Below, piece by piece: positions 30,591 through 40,323 of a stretch of DNA of 64,000 nt. Each line of letters opens with the position of its first letter. Position 1 is the stretch's first letter. Source of the DNA: Azorinus chamasolen (taxonomy: Eukaryota; Mollusca; Bivalvia; Cardiida; Solecurtidae). Below the pieces are notes generated by a model. That model saw only the letters and a program-made list of their open reading frames with translations, ran no database searches and was not told the DNA's origin. The DNA is taken from contig OY755243.1 in the NCBI GenBank assembly GCA_963576725.1, positions 72,872,106 through 72,936,105 on the forward strand, in the 5' to 3' direction. Made by a program: the position numbers and the translations under genes.

Positions 30591-31224
30591 ATACAAGCAA
30601 AGCAACCTTTACAATATTTTTGGCGTTTCGTCTATTTGATATTCACGATGTCATCATTTCTTATATGAAAATCAAACAGGGAAAGTAATATATTTGACTT
30701 TTCAGTTTGTGTGTACATACGTCAATACAATTCGTCTATTTAATATTATCAGGATGTCAAACAGTTTGGATCCTGGTGGAAGCCGAGTTACTCGGCGTCT
30801 CATCTGGATCCAAACTGTTGACATAAGTATTTACAAGCGAAGCAAGCAACTCTAATAATATTTTTGGCGTTTCGTCTATTGATATCCACGATGTCATCAT
30901 TTCTCATATGAAAATTAAACAAGGAACGGGTGCTTAATGTTATAATATATTTGATTCTTCAGCTTGTGTGTACATGTGTCATTAAAATTCGTCTATTCAA
31001 TATTATCAGGATGTCAAACAGTTTAGATCCTGATGGAAGCCGAGTTACTCGGCGTCTCATCTGGATTCAAACTGTTGGCATAAGTATTCACTTGGTCGCC
31101 TATTGCAGGCTAAGGTTGAAGAAATACGTCTGACAGTACAAGGGGAGCAACTCTTACAAAAAAAATGTGTTTCGTCTATTTGAAATTCGCGAGTCATCAT
31201 TTCTCAGGCCTGTATGAAATGCTA
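30575..31224 (+). mobile_element. Family E cluster, forward-oriented members
   Basis: At about 30,575 the cluster flips orientation: GCAGGCTAAGGTTGAACGAA follows AAGTAACTCTGC directly. Hairpins are at 30,757-30,820 and 31,016-31,078. Each member carries AAACAGG(G)AA(A/C)GGGTGCTTAATG-like sequence, so a family A-like tip (ACAGGGAAAGGG) recurs inside. Confidence 0.7.
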
Positions 31225-31225
31225 T

Positions 31226-31406
31226 AGGGAAATGTGAAATCTACTGAAAAGGAGCATTTACTAAAACGTTTTTAAATTGATAGTTTTGAAACCATTGTGA
31301 TAAATAGAGCATAAACTCTTAATGGATCAAATGCTCTATTTATGACAATGGTTTCATAAAATGATTTTTACGTAGGCGTCAAAAGGCGTCATTGGGGAAT
31401 TAGGTT
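31226..31406 (-). mobile_element. Family B element within the family E cluster
   Basis: AAATCTACTGAAAAGGAGCA, then the hairpin at about 31,287-31,354 with an altered apex (AACTCTTAATGGATCAAATGC) and GAATTAGGTTAA. It shows that family B inserted into, or was captured by, a family E copy. Confidence 0.65.
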
Positions 31407-31685
31407 AAAAAATGACATCGTGGATATCAAATAGACGAAATCCCCAAAATATTGTAAGAATTGCTTCGCTTGTATTGTAAGCCATATTTGTTCAACCTTA
31501 GCCTGCTATGGGCGAATTAGTGAATACTTATGCCAACAGTTTGGATCCAGATGAGACGCCGAGTAACTCGGCATCTCGTCAGGATACAAGCTGTTTGACA
31601 CCCTGGTAATATTAAATAGACGAATTTTAATGACATAATTATGTACACACAAGCTGCAGAGTCAAATATATTATAACATTAAACA
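31407..31685 (-). mobile_element. Family E element, reverse
   Basis: Contains GACGAAATCCCCAAAATATT, GTTCAACCTTAGCCTGCTAT, the hairpin at 31,525-31,592 and the AATAGACGAATTTTAATGAC block. Bases 31,690-31,900 after it show no recognisable feature. Confidence 0.65.
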
Positions 31686-31904
31686 CTTTTCTTAACAATT
31701 TTCGCCTCTAGCAATACAAAAGTAATGGAATATGAACGATTATACATTAACCTTTAGCCTGCTGAGCAAATAATTTTCACATAATTTTTCACCCAATATA
31801 TTTTCAAAATTCAAGCTACAATGTATTTATAAATGAATTTATAGTACGTAAATACTTGAATAGCTCTGATCTTATATTTCGACCAATAAGGTTATCATGT
31901 CAAA

Positions 31905-32525
31905 TGTTGAACGAATACAATCGAAGCAACTCTTGCAATATTTTTGGCGTTTCGTCTGTTTGATATTCATGATGTCATCATTTCTCATATGAAAATTAAA
32001 CAGGGAAAGGGTGCTTATGTTATAATATATTTGATTTTTCAGCTTGCGTGTACATACGTCATTAAAATTCGTCTATCTAATATTATCAGGATGTCAAACA
32101 GTTTAGATCCTGATGGCCACCGAGTTACTTGGCGTCTCATCTTGATCCAAACTGTTGGCATAAGTATTCACTCATCCGCCTATTGCAAGCTAAGGTTGAA
32201 GAAATACGTCTGATAGTACAAAGGGAGCAACTCTTACAGAAAATTTTGCGTTTGGTATTTTTTATATACACAAAGTCATCATTTCTCAACTGAAAATTAA
32301 ACAGGGAAAGGGTGCTTAATGTTAGAATATATTTGATTTTTTAGCTTGTGTGTACATATTTCATTAAATTTCGTCTATTCAATATTATCAGGATGTCAAA
32401 CAGTTTGGATCCTGATGTACGCCGAGTTACTCGGCGTCTCATCTGGATCAAAACTGTTGGCATAAGTATTCACTTATCCACCAAAGCAGGCTAAGGTGAA
32501 CGAACACAGCTTAGAGTATACAAGT
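31905..32525 (+). mobile_element. Family E elements, forward (two)
   Basis: Hairpins at 32,096-32,156 and 32,397-32,459, each preceded by ATTATCAGGATGTCAAACAG and followed by TTGGCATAAGTATTCACT. Some arms carry mismatches (GGCCACCGAG, TACTTGGCGTC). Confidence 0.7.
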
Positions 32526-32676
32526 GAAGCAACTCTGTATGAGTAGTCTCCCTTTGTCATTTCAGGTTTAACATTTTACGCCCTAGTTATCTTTTCAAAG
32601 TAGATCCAGATGAAACGACTCATTGAGCCGTCGGATCAGAATCTACCCCGTTTGCAAAGGTAAAAAATGCATTTAT

Positions 32677-32722
32677 AATTATTATTTTATTATTATTATT
32701 ATTATTAGTAGTAGTAGTAGTA
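32677..32722 (+). repeat. (ATT)n/(AGT)n microsatellite
   Basis: About eight ATT triplets followed by five AGT triplets. Confidence 0.9.
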
Positions 32723-32903
32723 TTGCCATCTCTTATAACTACTTGGAAACTCAACATCTTCTGAAGAGTCAAACTGGCTGATGTTCAGATTATATAACGG
32801 AAGATAAAGAAACTATAGCCTTTGTTTCAAAACACGAAGCAGATATTTTTCAGCAGATGATAGTTTACCCAGCAGGTTAAAGTCCTACCGTATATGAACG
32901 AGT

Positions 32904-33078
32904 TAACCCTTTACTCCATAAATGTTCATATAAGAAACTGTAAACATTGTAATCATATCAATATTATATAATATGCAAATAGAGCAGATCTTGATCAGAC
33001 GGCTCATGCAGTAGCCGTCTGATCTGGGTCTACATTGTTTGCAAAGGCATAGAAAGGGGTTATTTATGGAGTAAATGA
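32904..33078 (+). mobile_element. Family A variant with CTCCATAAA ends
   Basis: TTAACCCTTTACTCCATAAA at the start, GGTTATTTATGGAGTAAATG at the end, with the hairpin CAGACGGCTCATGCAGTAGCCGTCTG at 32,996-33,021. The changed tips match each other, so this is a subfamily rather than random decay. A related 5' tip (TTAACCCATAACTCCATAAA) begins a family A fragment at 39,404. Confidence 0.65.
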
Positions 33079-33419
33079 TGAACCCTTTCTCCCACGAACA
33101 TAGATTTAAGAATTATTACTGCATGTATATTCATGAACTATTATTTTATAATATTATTCCTTTATCACGTATGTGATCTAATTATCAGTCCCCACCCCCT
33201 AGGTGCCCCTGATAAGCCTTCCTCGTAAATGGCTGACTGGCTAAATCGGAGAAAAGCTCGATGGTAATAAAGTAAATGGGGTTTATATGGCTTTTGTGGT
33301 ATATTTAATGGTATTTCGTTAATGCAATGGATAAAAGAAACTAATGTCTATTCATAAAAGCAAAAATATAAAAAATGATTTTTTGTGATTCTAACATACT
33401 GTGGAACCTTAACATATAA

Positions 33420-33729
33420 TTTTCGGCTGTGACAGAAACTTCAGAATCAAATCTATATTATTAGCAAACAGAACAGACTCTGATCAAACAGCTCCTACAG
33501 GAGTTGTCTGGTCCGGGTCTACTCTATTTGCAAATATTACTAACAGTCATCTGTATGGGGAAAACGCTGGGAGATCTTTAAAACCCAACTGGAAGTCTTT
33601 AGTAGTTTGCGGAGCCTCTCCACCAATTCCTCACCGCCCGTGGTCCGAATCCCGGTCAAGACATTTCGATTGATCATGTGAGGAAGCCTTCCGGTTGACT
33701 TGCGGTAGGTCGGTGGTTCTACCCGGAAC
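33420..33729 (+). mobile_element. Family A fragment plus tRNA-derived SINE
   Basis: A family A fragment (33,424-33,535) with hairpin AACAGCTCCTACAGGAGTTG is followed by a SINE-like segment. GGTCCGAATCC at 33,642-33,652 matches the polymerase III B box at 10 of 11 positions. The following GTGAGGAAGCCTTCC and GGTCGGTGGTTCTACCC belong to a SINE body I know as very common in bivalves. The 5' end with the A box is not clear. Confidence 0.6.
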
Positions 33730-33873
33730 AAATCGTCTATTTAATATCATAAGTGTGTCAAACAGTTTGGATCCTGATGAGACACCGAGATACCTATAGG
33801 AGCAAATGCTTTATTTATCACATTGGTTTCACAAAGTGACTTCTACAGAGTCGTCAATATGAGGGAATGGGTT
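33725..33873 (+). mobile_element. Chimeric hairpin element (family E left, family B right)
   Basis: The left part TCGTCTATTTAATATCATAA, GTCAAACAGTTTGGATCC, TGATGAGACACCGAG is a family E left arm up to its apex. It then switches to CCTATAGGAGCAAATGCTTT, ATTTATCACATTGGTTTCAC and AGGGAATGGGTTAA, the family B right arm and end. The joint falls at about 33,790, at the apex of both hairpins. Confidence 0.75.
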
Positions 33874-33885
33874 AAACATAGAATT

Positions 33886-34309
33886 TTCGGCTGTGACAGA
33901 AACTTCAGAATCAGATCTATATTATTAGCAAACAGAACAGACTAACCAAACAGCTCCTATGGGAGTTGTCTGGTCCAGGTCTATTCTATTTGCAAATGTA
34001 CTAACAGTCGTCTGTAAGGGGAAAACGTTGGAAGAGTGAGTGAGTGAGTTGGGGTTTACGTCCGACCAACATAATTTCAGTGTTTTGCAGACGGTACCCG
34101 CTTGAGACAAGTTATAGTGCTGCCTCACTGGAATGCCCCTGTCGCGGGCACATGGAAAGGGCATCCCACCCAGTCACATTATCCTGACACCGGACCGACC
34201 AGTCCTAGAACTACCCTTTTAATGTCGAGCGTAGACAAGGGGGTTACTAGTACGCTACGCTGGAAGCCTTCCGGTTGACTTGCGGTAGGTCGGTGGTTCT
34301 ACCCGGAAA
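33886..34309 (+). repeat. Second copy of the family A/SINE segment with a different middle
   Basis: The first ~140 bp repeat 33,424-33,571 and the last ~47 bp (GGAAGCCTTCCGGTTGACTT to CTACCCGGAA) repeat 33,682-33,729 exactly. The middle (about 34,031-34,262) is instead a different dispersed repeat starting GAGTGAGTGAGTTGGGGTTT and holding CCCACCCAGTCACATTATCC, a word set I associate with widespread molluscan repeats. Confidence 0.65.
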
Positions 34310-34575
34310 ATATCTTGGGTCTGCCTCCACTGGACGTGATATCGTGTGATTTCGGACTACTTTCTGAACCAACGACAAAGGTATATATGTAATGTAACTG
34401 AGTGCTAGAGAGTGTGGTTGATACGCTTTACGACATAAAGCTCAATACAAACACAGTATTTCTGGACATTGTCAGTGTGTCGAACAGCTATGATCCCGAT
34501 GAGACGCCAATGTACATTGTGTTTTATCTGGATCCAAACTATTTGAAACGGGTATCGCATATGGGTGGCAAATAT

Positions 34576-34818
34576 TTAACCCATTCCTTCATATAAACGC
34601 ATTTTCGCACATTTGCAAACAGAAAAGACCCAGATCAGATGGCTCATATATGAGCCGTCTGATCAGGGTCTGCTTTGTTTATATATCTGTTTATTTAGTT
34701 TCTAAAATGGCTACAATGTGCCTCATTTCATACTTCATTAAACAATGTAACTATTTTGTCCATGACTATTCAGTAGGTATTAAAATTCAGACTAAATATT
34801 GAACAGGGAAAAGGTTAA
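34576..34818 (+). mobile_element. Family A MITE, unique region
   Basis: TTAACCCATTCCTTCATATA to AACAGGGAAAAGGTTAA, with the hairpin at about 34,615-34,680 (apex GGCTCATATATGAGCC). The 3' half has the usual TTTTGTCCATGACTATTCAG block. Confidence 0.75.
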
Positions 34819-34919
34819 ATGCGTTCAGAATGGTACGGTGACACGCGACAGACAACTCTCGATTTATGAAGTGAAACCTCTTTCAAGCGAACTTTTTGTA
34901 AAACAGTAGTGTGAACTAT

Positions 34920-35025
34920 TTAAGCAGGTGGCTGCTTTATGCAGGGTGAATGTCACGCAGAAAACTTTCAGAGGAACTTTCTGCAATACTTTCACCTTGC
35001 ATAAAGTTTTCATCTGCCTAAATCC
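34920..35025. repeat. Family C inner hairpin without outer ends
   Basis: AAGCAGGTGGCTGCTTTATG, CAGGGTGAATGTCACGCAGA, AAACTTTC, GAGGAACTTTCTGCAATACT and the closing ATCTGCCTAAA. The TACAGTAAAACC tips are not seen. Confidence 0.6.
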
Positions 35026-35029
35026 TTCC

Positions 35030-35440
35030 CCTATTTAATAATCATATAAGTAATAAAGACAGCATGATTATTTATTAGCTGAACTTTTATAATGGCAAAT
35101 GTACATTGGAGGTTTTGGGTTGGTAGAAACCATAGAGGCAGATGTATAATAATTTCATAAGTAAACAGAGCATATCCTGATCGCAGGCTCCTCCAAGAGC
35201 CGTATGGTCTGAGTCTACTCTGTTTACCAACGCATAAAAGCGTTTGTATAGGGAAATGATGAATTATGACACATGTACTTATCTCTTTGCAAGCCAAGTA
35301 ATTTTTCATCAGCAACAATTGTCGTCTGCTCCAATTCTTAAAATAACGTTTCTCTAATTTCCTTGCAAAGATATGAATATGATCAAGGTGACAAACAGTT
35401 TGGATCCTGATGAGACGCCGCATTACGCTAGCGTGAAAAG
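35030..35440 (+). mobile_element. Family A then family D fragments
   Basis: A family A hairpin at about 35,160-35,226 (GTAAACAGAGCATATCCTGA) is followed by a family D left half at about 35,290-35,430, ending at GATGAGACGCCGCATTACG without its right arm. Confidence 0.5.
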
Positions 35441-35583
35441 AGTTATCTGAGTGTTCAGATTATCGGTTTTAGAGATACACAATTTTGTGACAGACAGACG
35501 GACAAACAGACGGACGGACAGGCGGACGGACGGGCATACAGACAACTCTGGCAAAAATACCTCCCATAAATGGGGGAGACATA
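35441..35583 (+). mobile_element. Pearl-type element, 3' end only
   Basis: TTTTAGAGATACACAATTTT, GTGACAGACAGACGGAC with further GACG/GGCG repeats to about 35,541, then AACTCTGGCAAAAA and ATGGGGGAGACATA: the 3' end of the element seen at 11,971-13,270, without its tandem core. Confidence 0.65.
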
Positions 35584-35589
35584 CATGTA

Positions 35590-35780
35590 CTTACAAAAGC
35601 AAATCGAGCGAGCAGACAATGATCAGACGGCTCCTCTAGGAACCCTCTGATCTGGGTCTACTGTTTGCAAATGTGTGAAATGGCATTTATATCAGGGAAA
35701 GAGTTAAGCAAATAGAGCAGACCCTGATCAAATGTCTCCTCAGGGAGCCATCTGATCTGGATCTACTCTGTTTGCAATCT
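35590..35780 (+). repeat. Family A hairpins, two fragments
   Basis: Hairpin segments with CAGACGGCTCCTCTAGGAAC at about 35,600-35,672 and CAAATGTCTCCTCAGGGAGC at 35,708-35,778, each with a TCTACT...TTTGC arm. Confidence 0.6.
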
Positions 35781-35925
35781 GCCAAATGTGCCTCAAGCAT
35801 TAGATTGATGAGGTTTGGAATTAAGTCAAAATCTGACCGATGTTTAAATGTAATACTGATTTCTTACATCACCTACTCTTCTGTTTGCATATATAATTTC
35901 ATTAATTTGCCACTGCTTTCACTAA

Positions 35926-36133
35926 TACAGTAAAACCTCTCTTAACCGGAATTCTAGTAGAGAAGAATTTATATACTTAAGTCAGGTGACTGCTTAATGC
36001 AGGGTGAAAGTCATGCAGAAAGCTCCTCTAGGAGCTTTCTGCATGACTTTCACCCTGCATTAGGATGTCACCTGTCTCCAAGATTGATATTTATACTAAA
36101 TTTAACGTCCGGTTAAGAGAGGTTTTTACTGTA
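35926..36133 (+). mobile_element. Family C MITE (GCTCCTCTAGGAGC subtype)
   Basis: TACAGTAAAACCTCTCTTAA to the mirrored AGAGAGGTTTTTACTGTA, with TA at both borders. The apex AAAGCTCCTCTAGGAGCTTT is a perfect palindrome inside TGCAGGGTGAAAGTCATGCA arms. Confidence 0.8.
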
Positions 36134-36139
36134 TACCAT

Positions 36140-36392
36140 TTAAGTTGTGTAGCAGGCTTGAGTTGCAGTTATTTTCAAGATTATTTTCTTACACTATGTG
36201 GTAAAGTAGATAAAGGATTAAGTGTTCAACACTGTCCCTGTCGAATATTTATGTACATTTAACTTTCCTTGTTGAATGTTCATGTAAGGAATAATGATAT
36301 GATATCATGAATATGAGCCATTTCCTTCATACGATTTTATGATTTTTATGCATTTGCATTTAATGGCTCCTGTTGGGGTCGTTTAACGTAAC
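36140..36392. other. No clear feature
   Basis: AT-rich; a family A-like AACTTTCCTTGTTGAATGTTC and a family A-like tip CCATTTCCTTCATACGATTT are visible at 36,261 and 36,318, but no complete element. Confidence 0.5.
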
Positions 36393-36465
36393 GTTAAATG
36401 TATTATAATTTCATAAGCAAACATGAGACTCTCATGTTTGCTTATGAAATTATAATACATTTAAC
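36393..36465. repeat. Perfect 73-bp palindrome, one-base centre
   Basis: GTTAAATGTATTATAATTTC and the following ATAAGCAAACATGAGA (36 bp) is exactly mirrored after the single C at 36,429. The arm matches the right half of a family A inner segment (AATTTCATAAGCAAAC), so this looks like a fold-back duplication at a break rather than a standard element. Confidence 0.9.
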
Positions 36466-36599
36466 TCAACAGTTTCCACCAATAGCAAAAGGACATTTTT
36501 GTGAAACACTATGCCATGATATGACCTTTGACCTTGATGTATGACCATGACATAAAGCAATATGCATAAAAATTCTGGTGTACAGTCATTATAAATACA

Positions 36600-36840
36600 T
36601 GTGTATTCATGATGTCATTAATTTTACATGAATATTCAACAGAGAAATGTAAACTGAACTTTTTATAATGACATGCACACAGGATGTTTTGGTACTGGTA
36701 GAAACTGTAGAGTCAGATCTATTTATTTCATAAGCAAACGGCTGACCCTGATCAGATGGTTCCTATAGGAGCCTTATGGCGTGGGTCTACTCTGCTTGCA
36801 AAGGCTTGAAAAGGCAATTCATATGAGGGAATGGTTAAAA
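36600..36840 (+). mobile_element. Degenerate family A element
   Basis: GTAGAAACTGTAGAGTCAGA, then a hairpin at about 36,733-36,803 (GATGGTTCCTATAGGAGCC) and ATATGAGGGAATGGTTAA. Confidence 0.6.
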
Positions 36841-36867
36841 GAGCTAAGTATTGATTACTGCACATAA

Positions 36868-36960
36868 AAATATTGATGGTAGCTTAATGCCGGACAAAGG
36901 TAATGCAGAAAGCTCCTAGAGGAGCTTTCTGCATTACCTTTCTCCTGCATTAAGCAATGT
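36868..36960. repeat. Family C inner hairpin
   Basis: AGCTTAATGCCGGACAAAGG, AATGCAGAAAGCTCC, AGAGGAGCTTTCTGCATT and mirror. The pairing is almost perfect; outer ends absent. Confidence 0.7.
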
Positions 36961-37109
36961 CATTTTGAAAAATGTATGCAAAGATACTACTTATCATTAC
37001 ATAGATGTTGAGAAGTGGAGTTTATAGAAATTAAAGCAAAATATCTAGTTTGGGTTTCCACAAAAGTATATGCATACTCACACAATATAGACACAAAGAG
37101 ATTAATCAT

Positions 37110-37215
37110 CAGGCTTCACCGTCAATTTTTGTGTCATCTGACCAGAGGCAGTGCGTCACATAGGGATCATCTTTCCGTCGTCTGTCTGTCCGTCCGTCCG
37201 TCATACGTTGCCTCA
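37110..37215 (-). repeat. GTCT/GTCC tract, likely pearl-type remnant
   Basis: GTCGTCTGTCTGTCCGTCCG preceded by CACATAGGGATCATC; reverse complement of a GACG/GACA tail. Confidence 0.5.
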
Positions 37216-37399
37216 TAGGCAGCTGACAAATTTGTACTGTGAACACCTCTCGTTTACTTAATCATGCTTATCCACCTTCTATCAGAAATGCAGAAGAAAG
37301 GAATTGTCACTAGAATTATACAAAAGATCAAGGAGTTATATATAAAACATGAAGGAAAACGGTTGAATGATATTTCCTTTTTGTATTCAGTTTCCATAA

Positions 37400-37602
37400 T
37401 ACAGTAAAACTTCTCCAAACCGGTATCTAAATTCGGTATAAACATCGGTCATGGAGACATGTAGTAGCTTAATGCAGGGTGAAAGTCGTACAGAAAGCTC
37501 CTCTAGGAGCTTTCTGCATGACCTTCACCCTGCATTAAGCAGCCATCTGCCTATAAGTACCTGTTCTCTACTAGCATTCCGGTTTATACAGGTTTTACTG
37601 TA
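37400..37602 (+). mobile_element. Family C MITE, diverged ends
   Basis: TACAGTAAAACTTCTCCAAA to the mirrored ACAGGTTTTACTGTA, TA borders, apex AAAGCTCCTCTAGGAGCTTT. Confidence 0.75.
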
Positions 37603-37828
37603 CATGTAAGTAGCTTGGTTTCCGTTGTAGATACATGTAGAATGTACTGAACGAAAATTTAAAAAATGCACGATTTTATGTTTAGATTGTAGCGAAATCT
37701 AAAGGGCAGCTACAATTTGGTGAATTGAACCACGATCTGAGAGAAAGGGCCATAATGGACTGCGAGCAGACCCAGATCAGTCACATCTTTGATGTGGTGT
37801 CTCATCATAGTCTGAACAGTTTAATGCT

Positions 37829-38276
37829 TTAACCCTTTCCCTGTTAAATATTAATGTAAGAATTAATGCCACCATGAATAGTTGAATTATTTTATCCATG
37901 TAAACTTTTCAAGGAAATGTTTTGCTTTGACAAAAGCTGTACAGTAAAACCTCTCTATAACGGCCACTAAATTGTGTTAATTAGTTGGTATTTAGGGCAG
38001 GTGGCTGTTTAAAGCAAGGTAAAACATAACGCCCCTATAGGAGCTCCTTAAATTCACCTAAGCAACCCCCTGCCTTCAACACAAAATACTTGATGTTATT
38101 TAGTGGCCGTTATTGAGAGGTTTTACTGTAGAATCAAATCTATATGATGTCAAAAGCAAACAAAGCAGATCCTAGCCAGAGGGCTCCTATAGGAGGTGTC
38201 TGATCTGAGTCTGATACTGTGTTTGTTAATGTGCAAATAGGCGTTTATATGAGGGAAGGGGGTTATATAGCTAACT
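37829..38276 (+). mobile_element. Family A MITE split by a family C insertion
   Basis: TTAACCCTTTCCCTGTTAAA opens family A. At 37,940 a complete family C element (37,940-38,130, TACAGTAAAACCTCTCTATA to mirrored end) interrupts it. Family A resumes with GAATCAAATCTATATGATG and its hairpin at about 38,157-38,225, ending GGGAAGGGGGTTA. Joining the outer flanks across one TA gives the GCTGTAGAATCAAATC order found in uninterrupted copies. Confidence 0.8.
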
Positions 38277-38316
38277 GAATATCTTTCAAAGGCTTGCAAA
38301 CTGATCAGATTCGAAA

Positions 38317-38575
38317 TTAACCCTTTCCCTGTTCTAAATTTCAATACCACTGAATAGTCATTGACAAAATACAATGTACATGTAGTTACACCAATTTGTA
38401 GAAGTTGAGACATTGTAGCCAGTTTAGAAAGTGAAGAAATAGATTGATCAAATTCCTGTAGCAAACAGAGCAGATCGAATCAGATGGCTGCTATAGGAGG
38501 TGTTTGATCTGGCATCATCTTGGTCTACTCGGTTAGCAAATGTGTGAACGGCGCTTATATGAAGGAAAATGTTAA
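38317..38575 (-). mobile_element. Family A MITE, reverse
   Basis: TTAACCCTTTCCCTGTTCTA, CACTGAATAGTCATTGACAA, hairpin at about 38,460-38,538 with GGCTGCTATAGGAGGTG, ending GAAGGAAAATGTTAA. Confidence 0.7.
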
Positions 38576-38672
38576 AGTCCCAGAAGCTGATTCTGGTATT
38601 GTTTCCAATCAACTAAGGACCCTTTTGCCAGATCATTGTCCAATTCTAATAAGATATAATAGAAATGTATTA

Positions 38673-38892
38673 TTTAACCCTTCCCTTCAGGGATATTTAT
38701 CTGTTAAAAAATTCACAACCTCATGAATATTCATTGACAGAATTTCTATGATGAAACTTTGAAAATGGATTTTTTCCATCATAGTAGAAAATGTAGAATC
38801 ATATCTAATTCAACAAAAAGCAGACTATGGGACGTATTGTCTGGGTATGTTGTTTGCAAATGCATGAACCAGGTATCCATTAGGGAAAGGGA
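38673..38892 (+). mobile_element. Degenerate family A element
   Basis: TTAACCCTTCCCTTCAGGGA to TTAGGGAAAGGG, with only hairpin traces at about 38,815-38,860. Confidence 0.55.
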
Positions 38893-39002
38893 TATTCATT
38901 AACTTTTTTATAATGTAATTTAAGCTTCAAGGAAATTTTAGTTTATAATACAAAAACTATTCAAAGATATATATAACGTTTATTGAACAGGAGTCTGAAA
39001 AA

Positions 39003-39092
39003 GCATTTGGTTGATTAATGCAGGGCTAAAGTAACACAGAAAGCTCCAGTAGGAGCTTTCTGCACTAAGTTTGCCCTATATTAAGATACCAC
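39003..39092. repeat. Family C inner hairpin
   Basis: GGTTGATTAATGCAGGGCTA, then AGAAAGCTCCAGTAGGAGCTTTCT and a worn mirror. Bases 39,110-39,400 after it show no feature. Confidence 0.6.
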
Positions 39093-39603
39093 CAGTCTTA
39101 CAGACTCTTAATTAGACCTCTTTTTGATGACCCCTTAAGACAGCATCTGCTGTACCCCAAACAACCAAGGAAAGGGTTAATGTGTTCTATTGCTGCTTAA
39201 CATATCTAAAGCACATAATTTTTATGTACTCTTGCATAGAAAACTTTGAACAGTCAGTGCCTGGTATATAAAGCTTATGATTTGTCAGATTTGGACACTG
39301 CAATGTTTTGGCAGGATGTTGGACTCCGAAAGCTTTTTAGGCACGAGAAAGTAGTATAATTATACATTGTATCAGAAAACAGAGTACGTGTATAACATTT
39401 CCTATTAACCCATAACTCCATAAATTCTTCGCCTGTACAAACAGAGTAGATCCAGATCAGAAGGCTCCTATAGGAACAATGGAGTCTGGGTCTACTTTGT
39501 TTGCAAATGTGTGAAAGGGCATTTACATGTTACTTGTTTATGAAGGAAATGGTTAATTCCATGATTTTTTTGCACGAAATGATGACGTCATGGATATTAA
39601 TTA

Positions 39604-39855
39604 GATTAACCCTTCTCTTGCTGAATTTTAAAATACATTTCTCCTTCTTTACCCATGCCCTGTTGTATATTTACATATATCTTCACTGTCTACAATTATT
39701 TCTCTGTGCAATCACTGCTGTAGATTGCACTGGTTGCACAATCAACTTGTAAATAGTGCAGACCCTGATGAGACAGCTCCTGCAGGAGCTGTCTCATCTG
39801 GGTCTTCACTATTTACAGGTAGGTATATTGACGCGATTAGCAAGCGAAGGGTTAA
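39604..39855 (+). mobile_element. TTAA-bordered element with its own hairpin
   Basis: TTAACCCTTCTCTTGCTGAA to TTAGCAAGCGAAGGGTTAA. The hairpin at about 39,749-39,816 is GTAAATAGTGCAGACCCTGA, TGAGACAGCTCC, TGCA, GGAGCTGTCTCATC and mirror. Tips recall family D (CTTTCGCTGCCA), the stem mixes family A (GCAGACCCTGAT) and D (GATGAGAC) words, and the apex is the GCTCC-N4-GGAGC form. Confidence 0.75.
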
Positions 39856-39869
39856 TACATGACATGTTT

Positions 39870-40323
39870 TACCAAAGCAGAAACTGTGGAATCAAATCTA
39901 TGATATTCCATTAACTAAAAGAGCAGATCCTGGTCATATCGCTCGTACATGTGTAGGAGCTATCAGATTTCTGTTTGTTTTGATGAAATCTGTGGCTATT
40001 AATCAATTGCCTGATAGTGATGTGTTTTGGCACGTTTGCAAACAGAGTAGACCCTGATCAATCTACTGTATTTGCTTCAAGGGTATCATAGATGGGTATT
40101 TGCTACAAGTTTGCCAAAAAAAAACCACCCAATACTTGTACGAGTTAATTTTGAATGTATCAATAACTATTCATGATATATTAAAACATTCCATAAATAT
40201 TTATCAGGTAATTGGTTAAGCATCTAATATTTTCAAATATGCAATGCCATATGTTTTCATGTTAATGAGGTTTTGAAAACTTTGCAAATTTATCAAAGAC
40301 ATATTACCAGAACTGTTGTGGTT
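39870..40323. other. Family A fragments and featureless DNA up to the duplication joint
   Basis: Fragments such as AACTGTGGAATCAAATCTAT (39,890), GCAAACAGAGTAGACCCTGA (40,038) and CCATAAATATTTATCAGGTA (40,191) are family A debris. From about 40,215 nothing is recognised. The second 20-kb copy starts abruptly at 40,324. Confidence 0.5.
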
